Positions 23,790-32,433 of a stretch of DNA of 64,000 bases are shown one piece after another. Positions within the stretch are counted from its first letter, which is position 1. The number at the start of each line of letters is the position of its first letter. A program made the position numbers and the translations under genes. Source of the stretch: Neisseriaceae bacterium HSC-16F19. GTDB lineage: Bacteria > Pseudomonadota > Gammaproteobacteria > Burkholderiales > Neisseriaceae. The stretch spans positions 186,001-250,000 of the forward strand of contig NZ_JALJZY010000001.1 of NCBI RefSeq assembly GCF_024171525.1, read 5' to 3'. Below the pieces are notes generated by a model. That model was given only the letters and a program-made list of their open reading frames with translations, did not search any database and was not told the DNA's origin.

Positions 23790-26101
23790 TTTTTGCGCCG
23801 CGATTTTGAGGTTTTGCCGGGTACGGCGGCAGCATGGTTTTTAGCCGCCGCTTTTTTGCCGCGACCCTTGCCCGCTTGAGCTCCTTCCTTGCCTTTGGCG
23901 GCAGCGGCTTTGCTCTTGCCGCTGCGTTTGCCTGCCGTGGGCGCGGTGCCGCCGCTGATCAGTGCCAAATCAATCTTGCTGGTATCCAAATCGGCACGCG
24001 CCACCTGCACGGTGACCGCATCGCCCAAACGGAAACGCACGCCGCTGCGCTCGCCCTCCATGGCCATGATGTCGCTGCGGTAATTGAAATAGTCTTCACC
24101 CAAATCGCTCACATGCACCATACCCTCGATGTGGATGCCGTCCAGGGTGACAAACAGGCCGAAATTGGCCACGCCGGTGATGGTGCCGCCGAAGATTTCG
24201 CCCACTTTGTCCTGCATATAATAGGTTTTGAGCCAGTTTTCCACATCGCGGCTGGCTTCGTCGGCGCGACGCTCGGCAAAGGAACAATGCACGCCCAAGG
24301 CCACCCAGGATTCGGGGCGGTAGGGCTTGCCGCCCGCCAGCACTGCCTTGATGGCGCGGTGCACCGCCAAATCGGGATAACGGCGGATGGGCGAGGTGAA
24401 ATGGGTGTAGGCGGCATAGGCCAAACCGAAATGACCCTGATTGACAGGTTCGTACACCGCCTGCTGCATGGAGCGCAACAGCATCACCTGTATCAGCTCG
24501 CGGTCGGGGCGGTCTGCGGTTTGGGCAAACAGGGCGGCGTAGTCCTTGGGTGCGGGCGTATCGCCGCCGCCCAAATGCAGGCCCAAAAGACCCAGCTGCT
24601 CGCGCAGGGTGGCCAGTTTTTCCGGCGTCGGTCCCAAATGGCTGCGGAACAGCACCGGATGCTGGTGTTTCAACAAGAATTCGGCGGCGCAGACATTGGC
24701 CGCCAGCATACACTCTTCAATCAGACGGTGCGCTTCGTTGCGCACCACCGGCACGATGCGTTTGATTTTGCCGTTTTTGTCGAAAATCATCTCCGTTTCC
24801 ACGCTCTCAAACTCCATGGCGCCGCGCTGGTGCCGCTTGTTCAGCAATACGCGGTAGAGTTTGTAGAGGGTGTCGATGTGCGGCTTGAGCGCATCGTCGC
24901 TGCCGTTTTGCAGCCAGTCCCACACCTGATTGTAGGTCAGGCGGGCGCGCGAACGCATCACCGCGGGGTAGAAACGGAAGGATTTGATATTGCCCGCATA
25001 GGTAATCTCCATATCGCACACCATGCACAGGCGCTCGACATCGGGATTGAGCGAGCAAATGCCGTTGGAGAGTTTTTCAGGCAGCATGGGGATGACGCGT
25101 CGCGGGAAATACACGCTGGTGGCGCGTTCCAGCGCATCGGCATCGATGGCGTCGCCGGGGCGCACATAATGGCTGACATCGGCAATCGCCACCACCAGAC
25201 GGAAATTGCGGCCGCGTTTTTCCGCATACACCGCATCATCAAAATCGCGCGAACTCTCGCCGTCTATGGTGACCAACGGCAGGTCGCGGATGTCTTCGCG
25301 GTCTTTAAAATCGCTGGCACGCACCTTGGCGGGAATCTTGGCCGCCGCCGCTTCGCACGCCGCGGAGAAACGGTGCGGCAGCTGGTGTTTGCGCACGGCA
25401 ATTTCGATTTCCATACCGCTGTCGGCATAATCGCCCAGCACTTCCACCACCCGCGCCAGCGCCGGACGGTGGGCGTCGGGATAATCGACAATATCGGCCA
25501 CCACCACCTGTCCGGTTTTGGCCTGGCCTATGGAATCGGGCTCCAGCAAAATGTTTTCCGGCAGGCGCATGTCTTCCGGCGACAGCATGGCAATGCCGCG
25601 TTCCTTTATCAGACGACCGACCACGCTTTTTTGCGCGCGCTCCAGCACATCCACCACCTGCCCTTCGCGGCGGCCGCGGCGGTCGGTACCGGCCGGGCGC
25701 ACGGTGACGATATCGCCGTGCATCAGTCCGCGCATCTGGCGCGCATACAGCACAAAATCGCCCTCGCCCGTGGGGGTGAGCGGCACGGCAAAACCGAAGC
25801 CGTCTTTGTGCGCTTCGATGCGGCATTTCACAATATCCAGTTTTTCCGCCACGCACACGGCACCGCGGCGGTTAATCACCACTTGGCCGTCGCGCGCCAT
25901 GGCACCCAAGCGGCGCTCGAAAAACGGCACTTCCGCGTCGGCAATGTCCAGCAAAATCGCCAGCGCCTCACTGCGCACCGGCACACCGCGGTCTTCAAGG
26001 ATTTCGATGATCCATTCGCGGCTGGGCAGCGGATGTTCGTAGCGCTGGCGCTCCCGTTCCAAGTGCGGGTCTTGCAGGCGTAAGGAGGTTTTTTTCTTCA
26101 T
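23786..26101 (-). CDS. rnr: Ribonuclease R
   Basis: Processive 3'-5' exoribonuclease (771 residues) of the RNase II family that degrades structured RNA. An N-terminal helix-turn-helix/cold-shock region spans about 1-230; the RNB catalytic core has SRDFDDAVYAEK and HYVRPGDAIDADALERATSV, then FPRRVIPMLP and FTSPIRRYPDLAVHRAI; an S1 domain (about 625-705) precedes a lysine/alanine-rich tail ending KSRRKK. The tail and stop codon run into a REP repeat. GGAGG lies about eight bases before the ATG. The start is divergent from the tRNA-Leu promoter. Confidence 0.97.
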   Translation of the reverse strand: MKKKTSLRLQDPHLERERQRYEHPLPSREWIIEILEDRGVPVRSEALAILLDIADAEVPFFERRLGAMARDGQVVINRRGAVCVAEKLDIVKCRIEAHKDGFGFAVPLTPTGEGDFVLYARQMRGLMHGDIVTVRPAGTDRRGRREGQVVDVLERAQKSVVGRLIKERGIAMLSPEDMRLPENILLEPDSIGQAKTGQVVVADIVDYPDAHRPALARVVEVLGDYADSGMEIEIAVRKHQLPHRFSAACEAAAAKIPAKVRASDFKDREDIRDLPLVTIDGESSRDFDDAVYAEKRGRNFRLVVAIADVSHYVRPGDAIDADALERATSVYFPRRVIPMLPEKLSNGICSLNPDVERLCMVCDMEITYAGNIKSFRFYPAVMRSRARLTYNQVWDWLQNGSDDALKPHIDTLYKLYRVLLNKRHQRGAMEFESVETEMIFDKNGKIKRIVPVVRNEAHRLIEECMLAANVCAAEFLLKHQHPVLFRSHLGPTPEKLATLREQLGLLGLHLGGGDTPAPKDYAALFAQTADRPDRELIQVMLLRSMQQAVYEPVNQGHFGLAYAAYTHFTSPIRRYPDLAVHRAIKAVLAGGKPYRPESWVALGVHCSFAERRADEASRDVENWLKTYYMQDKVGEIFGGTITGVANFGLFVTLDGIHIEGMVHVSDLGEDYFNYRSDIMAMEGERSGVRFRLGDAVTVQVARADLDTSKIDLALISGGTAPTAGKRSGKSKAAAAKGKEGAQAGKGRGKKAAAKNHAAAVPGKTSKSRRKK

Positions 26102-26107
26102 GGCGGA

Positions 26108-26135
26108 TTGACATTCCCAAAATTAAAGCTATAAT
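26108..26135 (+). promoter_or_regulatory. Consensus sigma-70 promoter of tRNA-Leu genes
   Basis: TTGACA (26108-26113), 16-base spacer and TATAAT (26130-26135), both boxes perfect. The following GCGCGTC is a GC-rich discriminator, the type linked to stringent control of stable RNA genes. It lies about 50 bases before the first tRNA. Confidence 0.9.
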
Positions 26136-26187
26136 GCGCGTCTTTCGGCAAAACACGTACTTTAACCGAAAACACAATCCAGGCAAA

Positions 26188-26275
26188 GCCCAGGTGGCGG
26201 AATTGGTAGACGCACTAGGTTCAGGTCCTAGCGCCCGTTTAGGGTGTGGAAGTTCGAGTCTTCTCCTGGGCACCA
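26188..26275 (+). tRNA. tRNA-Leu (anticodon CAG), copy 1
   Basis: Acceptor stem GCCCAGG/CCTGGGC, D arm GGCGGAATTGGTAGACGC, anticodon stem CTAGG/CCTAG with loop TTCAGGT (anticodon CAG, reading CUG), a long class II variable arm (GCGCCCGTTTAGGGTGT), T loop TTCGAGT, discriminator A and encoded CCA (26273-26275). Confidence 0.97.
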
Positions 26276-26310
26276 CGCGATTGTGTCACAAGTTAAGTAT
26301 GGTCCGACAA

Positions 26311-26398
26311 GCCCAGGTGGCGGAATTGGTAGACGCACTAGGTTCAGGTCCTAGCGCCCGTTTAGGGTGTGGAAGTTCGAGTCTTCTCCTGGGCACCA
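26311..26398 (+). tRNA. tRNA-Leu (anticodon CAG), copy 2
   Basis: Identical to copy 1 over the full 88 bases, 35 bases downstream, with encoded CCA (26396-26398). One promoter and one terminator serve both copies. CUG is the main leucine codon in this GC-rich genome, which explains the doubling. Confidence 0.97.
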
Positions 26399-26410
26399 AA
26401 CAATATACAC

Positions 26411-26445
26411 AACCCCTGAATATGGTATTCGGGGGTTTTGTTTTA
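26411..26445 (+). terminator. Terminator of the tRNA-Leu operon
   Basis: AACCCCTGAAT and ATTCGGGGGTT (11-bp stem with one G-T pair, loop ATGGT) followed by a T-rich tract. Confidence 0.9.
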
Positions 26446-26450
26446 TGGTT

Positions 26451-26465
26451 TTCAGGCTGCCTGAA
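26451..26465. repeat. Self-overlapping double DUS
   Basis: TTCAGGCTGCCTGAA, bidirectional uptake signal just after the tRNA terminator. Confidence 0.8.
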
Positions 26466-26493
26466 AACCATAAACGTATATCACCTTGTATTG

Positions 26494-26676
26494 TATAGTC
26501 GAATAAAATAAGAATAAGACAAGGCAGCAAAGAGCCGCGAGCGCAGCGAAGTCCCGCGGGACAGACAGTACAGATAGTACGGAGCTGATTTTGTTGTCGC
26601 TTTAGCGGCTTACAAACATCGCTCTCTTCGAGCCTGGCGCAGCAACGCCGTATCATTCTTATTTTAAATGACTATA
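26494..26676. mobile_element. Correia-like element B2 (183 bases)
   Basis: Ends TATAGTCGAATAAAATAAGA and TTCTTATTTTAAATGACTATA. The core contains GACAGTACAGATAGTACGGA, the stem CGCTTTAGCG, CGCTCTCTTCGAGC and GCAACGCCGTATC in the same order as neisserial Correia elements. It is immediately followed by a family E copy. Confidence 0.85.
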
Positions 26677-26700
26677 TATTACCCAACGTTTCACTTTGTG

Positions 26701-26942
26701 CTTCATGGCCGCACGGCCACCTTCTTTTCTTTGCGCCGCCAAAGAAAAGAAGGCAAAAGAAAGGCGGCCGCGGTTGCAGGTTTGCTGCGCAAACTTCCCT
26801 CACTGCACACGGTTTTTCGGGCGGGCAACAACTCGCAGCTGCGCTGCTCAAACAGATTTGCCCTTGTTCCCCGAAAAACCGCGCTCCGTTCGGCTGCGCC
26901 AGCGGATTATGGCTGTAGCCGTAAACATACTTGGATTAAAGT
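26701..26942 (+). repeat. Family E element, copy 2
   Basis: About 95 percent or more identical by eye to 20299-20540, same orientation. The rest of the gap up to 27072 has a partial DUS (AGCTGCCTGAAAACC near 27030) and probably the promoter of the next gene. Confidence 0.8.
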
Positions 26943-27072
26943 ACGAATGCTTATCCTGAATTAAAAACCAACTCTTTCAGGTAGCATTAGCATTGTGCAG
27001 ACAGCCATGATGTAAATCCACCCCTGCAAAGCTGCCTGAAAACCACCCACACCCCCATTCTGCCAACACGCC

Positions 27073-28014
27073 ATGACCGACATCACCGCCTTTGCCAACC
27101 GTCTGGGCAAAAACGCCAAACACCTGCTCAAATGGGCACGCCGCCAGGATTTGGAAGCCTGGCGTCTGTACGACAAAGACATCCCGCAATTTCCGTTTGC
27201 CGTGGACATCTACGGCGAACATGTGCATTTGCAGGAATACGATACCGGCTGGCATATGGCCCCGGCAGACTACGAAGCCTGGCTGGCCGAAGTGGTGGAA
27301 GCCGTGTGTTTCGTCACCGGTTTTGCTGCCGACCATGTGCATTTGAAACGGCGCCAGCGCCAAAAAGGGCATGATCAATACCAGAAAACCGGCCGGGAAG
27401 GCACCGACTTTATCGTGCACGAATACGGCCGCCGCTTCTGGGTCAACTTGGACAAATACCTCGACACCGGCCTGTTTCTCGACCACCGCAACACCCGCAA
27501 GCATGTGGGCGGGCTGGCCCGCGGCAAACGCTTTTTAAACCTGTTTGCCTATACCGGCAGTTTCAGCGTCTATGCCGCCACCGGCGGTGCCCTCAGCAGC
27601 GAGACCGTGGATTTGTCCAATACCTATCTGGATTGGGCGCGGCGCAATTTCGCCCTCAACGGCATAGACGGCGCCGCACATCAAATCATCCGTGCCGATG
27701 TGGGCGCGTATTTGCAGGAAGCCGCCCGCGCAGGCAAACAGTTCGACCTGATCGTGATGGACCCGCCCAGTTTTTCCAACAGCAAAAAAATGCCCGGCAC
27801 ATTGGATATCCAGCGCGACCACCCTGCCCTAGTGCGCGCCGCCATGCAGCTGCTGGCGTCCGGCGGCACGCTGTTTTTCTCCAACAACCGCCGCGACTTC
27901 GTACTCGACCCCGCGCTGGCCGCCGATTACAGCGTGCGCGACCGCTCCAAACAATCGGTACCCGAGGACTTTCGCAATAAGAAAATTCATCAGTGCTGGC
28001 AGTTTCAATCGTAG
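27073..28014 (+). CDS. rlmK: Class I SAM-dependent rRNA methyltransferase, RlmK-like
   Basis: Resembles the C-terminal (RlmK) half of E. coli RlmKL, which makes m7G2069 in 23S rRNA. Here it is a stand-alone 313-residue protein. The SAM motif I is FLNLFAYTGSFSVYAA, the acidic loop ETVDLSNTYLDWARRN, and the catalytic motif IVMDPPSFSNSKKM; HVGGLARGKRFLN and the end PEDFRNKKIHQCW match RlmK C-termini. No THUMP or RlmL half is nearby. RlmI-type m5C methyltransferases are related but differ at the C-terminus. The TAG stop is formed by the head of a REP repeat. Confidence 0.82.
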   Translation: MTDITAFANRLGKNAKHLLKWARRQDLEAWRLYDKDIPQFPFAVDIYGEHVHLQEYDTGWHMAPADYEAWLAEVVEAVCFVTGFAADHVHLKRRQRQKGHDQYQKTGREGTDFIVHEYGRRFWVNLDKYLDTGLFLDHRNTRKHVGGLARGKRFLNLFAYTGSFSVYAATGGALSSETVDLSNTYLDWARRNFALNGIDGAAHQIIRADVGAYLQEAARAGKQFDLIVMDPPSFSNSKKMPGTLDIQRDHPALVRAAMQLLASGGTLFFSNNRRDFVLDPALAADYSVRDRSKQSVPEDFRNKKIHQCWQFQS

Positions 28015-28039
28015 GTTGGGTCGTCAGACCCAACCTACG
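28011..28039. repeat. Family A REP, compact hairpin form, overlapping rlmK stop
   Basis: GTAGGTTGGGTC and GACCCAACCTAC form a 12-bp stem. Bases 28012-28014 (TAG) are the stop codon of the methyltransferase gene (TCG-TAG). Confidence 0.85.
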
Positions 28040-28078
28040 GCCCGACCCCATGACAGACCCGCCCGCCTGCGGTAATAC

Positions 28079-28182
28079 CGATAGTACGGAACTGATTTTG
28101 TTGCCGCTTTAGCGGCTTACAAAATCGTTCTCTTCGAGCGAGGCGAGACAACGCGGTTAGATTATTTTTATGGATTGGTATA
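28079..28182. mobile_element. Truncated Correia-like element B6
   Basis: Contains the core from ATAGTACGGAACTGATTTTG through GCCGCTTTAGCGGC, CGTTCTCTTCGAGC and AGGCGAGACAACGCGG, with a degraded right end near ATTGGTATAA. The left half is missing. It lies directly upstream of ppx. Confidence 0.65.
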
Positions 28183-28215
28183 ACATGGCGCCTCATTTTT
28201 TGCCGACCTGACACC

Positions 28216-29709
28216 ATGACCACAGAAGACATGCTGGCCAGTGTGGATCTGGGCTCCAACAGCTTCCGCCTGCAAATCTGCCATCACCACAACGACGCCA
28301 TCAAAGTGGTGGATTCCATTAAAGAAATGGTGCGCCTGGCCGCCGGCCTCGACGAACACAAAATGCTCGATGCCGCCTCGCAGCAGCGCGCACTGGCCTG
28401 TCTGGCCCGTTTCGGCGAGCGCCTGCGCGGCTTCGGGCCCGGCCAGGTGCGCGCCGTGGCCACCAATACCTTCCGCGTGGCCAAAAACATCGACGCCTTC
28501 CTGCCCTTGGCCGAACAGGCGCTGGGCTTTCCCATCGACATTATTGCCGGACGCGAAGAAGCGCGTCTGATTTACACCGGCGTGGTGCACACCCTGCCCA
28601 CCGGCGGGCGGCGCATGCTGGTTGTCGACATCGGCGGCGGCTCCACCGAATTCGTCATCGGCAGCCGTTTGCAGCCGGACATCACCGAAAGCCTGAGCAT
28701 GGGTTGTGTCAGCTACAGCCTGCAATACCTGCCCAAAAACCGCGTCGGCGCCAAAGAATTTCAGGCAGCCGTCACTGCCGCACGCGCGGAAGTGCAGCGC
28801 ATCCGTCACGATTTATTGCAGCACGGCTGGGATTTTGCCGTGGTCACTTCCGGTACAGCACGCGCCATCCGCGACGTGATTGCCGCCGACGGCATGCCCG
28901 GCGACAGCATCAACCTGCCCGCCATGCGCCGCATTGCCCGCGACATCATCGATGCCGGCAGCACCAAAAAAGCCAACCTCACCGGACTGAAAGCCGACCG
29001 TGTGGAAGTGTTTGCCGGCGGCTTGGCGGTGATGATCGGCATTTTTGAAGAACTGGGCCTGCAAGAGGCGCAGGTCACCGATGCCGCCCTGCGCGACGGC
29101 GTGTTCTACGACATGATGGGCCGCCGCCTCGACGACGATATGCGCCACCAGACCGTGCACGCCTTTCAGGAACGCTATCAGGCCGACCGCAAACAAGGCG
29201 CGCGCGTGGCCGAACTGGCGGACATGTGTTTTACCGAGCTCACCCGCCACGACCCGCCCGCCAACCTGAGCCAATGGCAGCAATACCTGCGCTGGGCGGC
29301 GGCGCTGCACGAAATCGGCCTGTCCATCGCCCATAGCGCCTACCACAAACACGGCGCCTATATTCTCGACCAAGCGGATATGGCCGGTTTTTCGCGTCAG
29401 GAACAGCATATTCTCTCCATGCTGGTGCTCGGCCACCGTGGCGATTTGCGCAAAATGACCACCGAAATCCGCGGCAATATGTTGTGGTTCGGCGTGCTGG
29501 CCATGCGCCTGGCGGTACTGTTCAGCCGCGCCCGCCAGGCACAAACCCTGCCCGCCCTGCAACTGCGCTACCATGCCAAAGACAAGGAATATGTACTGTC
29601 GCTGCCGCAAGCCTGGCTGGACGACAATCCGCTCACCGCCGGTACTTTGCGCGAAGAGGCACAGCAATGGCAGAAAATCGGCCATCCTTTGAAGATTAAA
29701 GGGGTTTGA
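28216..29709 (+). CDS. ppx: Exopolyphosphatase, Ppx/GppA family
   Basis: Hydrolyses polyphosphate from its ends (or pppGpp in GppA). The 497-residue protein has the ASKHA phosphate-1 motif SVDLGSNSFRL near the N-terminus, the phosphate-2 motif VVDIGGGSTEFVIG near 140, and a C-terminal helical HD-like region with ALHEIGLSIAHSAYHKHGAY. Length fits Ppx of beta/gammaproteobacteria. An ATG at 28231 is an alternative start. The promoter region overlaps a degraded Correia-like element. Ppx and GppA cannot be fully separated from sequence, but Ppx is the usual neisserial annotation. Confidence 0.92.
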   Translation: MTTEDMLASVDLGSNSFRLQICHHHNDAIKVVDSIKEMVRLAAGLDEHKMLDAASQQRALACLARFGERLRGFGPGQVRAVATNTFRVAKNIDAFLPLAEQALGFPIDIIAGREEARLIYTGVVHTLPTGGRRMLVVDIGGGSTEFVIGSRLQPDITESLSMGCVSYSLQYLPKNRVGAKEFQAAVTAARAEVQRIRHDLLQHGWDFAVVTSGTARAIRDVIAADGMPGDSINLPAMRRIARDIIDAGSTKKANLTGLKADRVEVFAGGLAVMIGIFEELGLQEAQVTDAALRDGVFYDMMGRRLDDDMRHQTVHAFQERYQADRKQGARVAELADMCFTELTRHDPPANLSQWQQYLRWAAALHEIGLSIAHSAYHKHGAYILDQADMAGFSRQEQHILSMLVLGHRGDLRKMTTEIRGNMLWFGVLAMRLAVLFSRARQAQTLPALQLRYHAKDKEYVLSLPQAWLDDNPLTAGTLREEAQQWQKIGHPLKIKGV

Positions 29710-29798
29710 CGGTTTTTGGGGCTGAAACTTTTGCAAAACTGCTTGAGCTTCGCAACTCCGCTACGCTACGCAGGCAGCCTAAAACCTTAGCTGCCGTC

Positions 29799-29818
29799 AT
29801 TCCCGCAAACGCGGGAAT
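29799..29818. repeat. dRS3-like palindrome
   Basis: ATTCCC, eight bases (GCAAACGC), GGGAAT: the exact format of the 20-base dRS3 element of Neisseria, which builds NIME arrays and is the insertion target of neisserial filamentous phages. Confidence 0.8.
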
Positions 29819-29875
29819 TCATTTATATGCTTAAAAAGTCATTGTTTTATAGTTATTTTTTTAATTTTTATATGG

Positions 29876-29985
29876 ATTCCCGCCTGCGCGCACCACGATC
29901 CGGGGAAAATCTCTGGGTCACATCCGACGGCGTAAACAGCGTCAGAAACCTGTCCCTTCTCCCGCTCTGGCGGGGGAAGGTTAGG
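29876..29985. repeat. NIME-like repeat, uninterrupted copy
   Basis: GATTCCCGCCTGCGCG..., GGGGAAAATCTCTGGG, CACATCCGACGGCGTAAACA and a CCC/GGG hairpin. It corresponds to the repeat at 23313-23612 without the Correia-like insert. Confidence 0.7.
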
Positions 29986-30104
29986 ATGGGGGTGTCAGTT
30001 AAAAGTTTCAGCAATATTGATTACTTAAGTCCACAGTACCACCCGCCCCCTAGCCCCCGCCCGCCAGCAGGCGGGGGGATTCGGTTACTGCTTATTCGTT
30101 AGTT

Positions 30105-30136
30105 TTCAGGCAGCCTTTTTCGAGAGGCTGCCTGAA
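30105..30136. repeat. Inverted DUS pair
   Basis: TTCAGGCAGCCT (30105-30116) and AGGCTGCCTGAA (30125-30136) with an 8-base loop. It may serve as a terminator for rightward transcription from ppx. Confidence 0.7.
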
Positions 30137-30209
30137 AACGAATACAATACGTTTCTGCGTAGCAAAAACAAACACAATGCGTTTCTGTGCAGCAAACCTG
30201 AGCACCACA

Positions 30210-30238
30210 AAAAAAACCACCCTCACGGGTGGTTTTTC
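30210..30238 (-). terminator. Terminator of the potF-like gene
   Basis: ACCACCC-TCAC-GGGTGGT stem (30216-30233) flanked by A-run and T-run, 16 bases beyond the stop. Strong in both directions. Confidence 0.9.
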
Positions 30239-30253
30239 TATTTCCAAAACAAT

Positions 30254-31432
30254 TTACTGACCGGCTTTCAGCTGTTGCCACAGACGCACGGACTGTTTTA
30301 CCGCGTCCGGCGATTTGGGCAGAATCACGAAGCTCTTGGCCATTACTTCCGGGCTGGGGAAGATGGACGGGTCTTGCGCATATTCCGGCTTCATCAAATC
30401 GCGTGCCGGTTTGCTGGCCGGGGCGTAGCTGACGAAATCGGCATTTTGCGCGGCCACTTTCGGGTCCAGCGTGTAGTTGATGTATTTGTGGGCATTGGCC
30501 ACATTGGCGGCGTCTTTCGGAATCATAAACGAATCCACCCACACGCCCACGCCGGTAACCGGCACCATCACTTCGATTTTCACGCCGTTATTGGCGTCGT
30601 TTGCACGGGTTTGGGCAATGTGCAGGTCACCACCATAGCCGGTCACCGCACACAAATCACCACGCGCCATGTCGTCGATATAGCCGGAAGAACTGAAGCG
30701 CTTCACATCGCCGCGCACGGCTTTGAGCAGGTCGGCCGCTGCTTTGAGGTCGTCCACATTTTCGCTGTTGGCGTCTTTACCCAAGTAGTGCAGCGCCAGC
30801 GGGAACAGCTCGGCGGGGCTGTCGAAGAAGGAAATGCCGCAGGATTTCAGCTTGCTGGTGTATTCCGGTTTGAATACCAAGTCCCAGGCGTTTTCCGGCA
30901 TAGGCATGTCGCCCAGTGCTTTGGCCACTTTGTCTTTGTTGATGCCCACGGTGTTGATGCCCCAGAAATACGGCACCGCATATTGGTTGCCCGGGTCCAC
31001 TTGATCCATGAGTTTCAACAGTTCCGGGTCGATGTTGTTCCAGTTGGAAATCTGGCTCTTGTCGATGGGCTGATAGGCACCGGCCTGGATTTGACGGCCC
31101 ACGCTGACGATGGAGGGCGCCACCAGGTCGTAGCCGGATTTGCCGGTCAGGACTTTGGCTTCCAGGGTTTCGTTGCTGTCGTAGTAGTCGTAGCGCACGG
31201 TAACGCCGTTTTCTTTTTCAAACGCGGCTACGGTGTCCGGGTCTACATAGTCCGACCAGTTGTAGATATTGAGTTCGCCGGTGGCCGCCGGTGCGGCTGC
31301 GGTGCTGGCGGCACCGGAGGCATCGGAAGCCGGAGCCGCCGGGGCGCTGGTCTGGCTGCCGCCACCGCCGCCGCAGGCGCTCAGAAACAGGGCGGTCACA
31401 GCTGTAAACAACAGGTTTCTTTTCATCATCAT
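30254..31432 (-). CDS. potF: Polyamine ABC transporter substrate-binding lipoprotein, PotF/PotD-like
   Basis: Periplasmic binding protein (392 residues) anchored by a lipoprotein signal (LFLSAC). The mature N-terminus ELNIYNWSDYVDPDTVAAF is the signature of putrescine/spermidine binding proteins; the W-S-D of YNWSDY lines the ligand site in PotF. Further matches are VPYFWGINTVGIN and DSFMIPKDA. AGAGGA precedes the first of three ATG codons. No ATPase or permease is adjacent; the gene has its own terminator and is divergent from rppH, so it must share a transporter encoded elsewhere, possibly even the one at 1-1422. speB, 5 kb away, makes putrescine. Confidence 0.88.
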   Translation of the reverse strand: MMMKRNLLFTAVTALFLSACGGGGGSQTSAPAAPASDASGAASTAAAPAATGELNIYNWSDYVDPDTVAAFEKENGVTVRYDYYDSNETLEAKVLTGKSGYDLVAPSIVSVGRQIQAGAYQPIDKSQISNWNNIDPELLKLMDQVDPGNQYAVPYFWGINTVGINKDKVAKALGDMPMPENAWDLVFKPEYTSKLKSCGISFFDSPAELFPLALHYLGKDANSENVDDLKAAADLLKAVRGDVKRFSSSGYIDDMARGDLCAVTGYGGDLHIAQTRANDANNGVKIEVMVPVTGVGVWVDSFMIPKDAANVANAHKYINYTLDPKVAAQNADFVSYAPASKPARDLMKPEYAQDPSIFPSPEVMAKSFVILPKSPDAVKQSVRLWQQLKAGQ

Positions 31433-31621
31433 GATTCATCCTCTAAATTAGAAGCCAACAAAACACGGAAATAAAACGGTGCGGCGCATCCGCACCCGGA
31501 AACGCTGCCATTAAACTGTAAAAAGGCCCTGCAAAGCAAGCGGAATTTGCGTTTGCGGCAAACTGGCAGTGCGCCGCTTTTTGTGGGAAAATCCGCCTTA
31601 TTTTTGCTCGGGCGACACATC

Positions 31622-32146
31622 ATGCTGGACAGAGAAGGTTATCGCCCCAATGTCGGTATCATCCTCACCAACGAACGCAACGAAGTATTTTGGGGCAAAC
31701 GGGTGCGCGAGCATTCGTGGCAGTTTCCGCAAGGCGGCATCAAGCCGGGCGAAAGCCCGGAGGCGGCCATGTACCGCGAACTCTTGGAGGAAGTGGGTCT
31801 TTTGCCCCACCATGTGAAGATTTTGGGACGCACGCGCGATTGGTTGCGCTACGATGTACCGACCCATTGGGTCAAACGCGAATGGCGCGGCTCCTACCGC
31901 GGCCAGAAGCAGATTTGGTATCTTTTGCGCCTCATCGGCCGCGAAACCGATGTGCATTTGCGCGCATCCGAACGACCGGAATTCGATGCCTGGCGCTGGC
32001 ACCAGTATTGGGCGCCCATAGACGAGGTCATCGATTTCAAACGCGATGTCTATACCGGCGCTTTGCAGGAATTGTCGCGCCATCTGCGCGAATTGCAGAC
32101 GCTGGAAGAGTTTTTGCAACAGCAGCAGGCATTGGTACACAAATAA
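31622..32146 (+). CDS. rppH: RNA pyrophosphohydrolase
   Basis: Nudix hydrolase (174 residues) that removes pyrophosphate from 5' triphosphate mRNA ends and so triggers RNase E decay. It starts MLDREGYRPNVGIIL and carries the Nudix box GGIKPGESPEAAMYRELLEE (first residues of the box), followed by VGL. The C-terminal GQKQIWYLLRL and EFDAWRWHQYW are RppH-specific. The frame extends upstream to 31547, but the ATG at 31622 matches the family start. A DUS-pair terminator follows 15 bases after the stop. Confidence 0.96.
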   Translation: MLDREGYRPNVGIILTNERNEVFWGKRVREHSWQFPQGGIKPGESPEAAMYRELLEEVGLLPHHVKILGRTRDWLRYDVPTHWVKREWRGSYRGQKQIWYLLRLIGRETDVHLRASERPEFDAWRWHQYWAPIDEVIDFKRDVYTGALQELSRHLRELQTLEEFLQQQQALVHK

Positions 32147-32160
32147 AGGCGTATTTTGTT

Positions 32161-32187
32161 TTCAGGCAGCCTCCAAGGCTGCCTGAA
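32161..32187 (+). terminator. DUS-pair terminator of rppH
   Basis: TTCAGGCAGCCT (32161-32172) and AGGCTGCCTGAA (32176-32187), 12-bp stem with a 3-base loop. The T-run after it is lacking, so it may act mainly as an RNA 3'-end stabiliser. Confidence 0.6.
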
Positions 32188-32244
32188 AACATATGACGGG
32201 CCTTAATACCAATGGCTGCCTATGTAACGCAGTGAAGCTAAAAA

Positions 32245-32318
32245 GATTCTGCGACTCCGCTACGCTACGCGCAGAATGACGGGCTACTGTCATCCTGCGC
32301 TTGAGTCGCAGGATCTTG
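32245..32318. repeat. Family C stem-loops (two)
   Basis: GATTCTGCGAC...GCGCAGAATGAC (32245-32280) and ATCCTGCGC...GCAGGAT (about 32292-32315). The first is the recurrent ATTCTGCG form seen again near 40904, 51519 and 56858. Confidence 0.7.
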
Positions 32319-32433
32319 ATTCAAGATAATGCACACGATAAAGCAAGCTCACTCTCTTACGATTATTTTTTGAATGGATATATACCCATCTGTACCATAA
32401 GCCATTCAAAGCTGCCTGAACACACCCGCACCC

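Larger units (their letters stand above)
29710..30253. other. Repeat-filled gap between ppx and potF-like gene
   Basis: Holds a dRS3-like palindrome, a NIME-like stretch, the hairpin CCTTCTCCCGC/GCGGGGGAAGG (29955-29980), a DUS pair and a terminator. No convincing coding frame is present. Confidence 0.7.

Noticed and set aside
23834..26083. 749-residue plus-strand open frame
   Set aside because: It is antisense to rnr, whose domains and motifs are complete on the minus strand; the antisense protein is histidine/glycine-rich with no family features, as expected from GC-rich antisense frames.
26134..26511. 125-residue plus-strand frame with an internal duplication
   Set aside because: It is the translation of the two identical tRNA-Leu genes.
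29827..30102. 91-residue plus-strand frame
   Set aside because: Runs through dRS3/NIME-like repeats and hairpins; no family or start signal.
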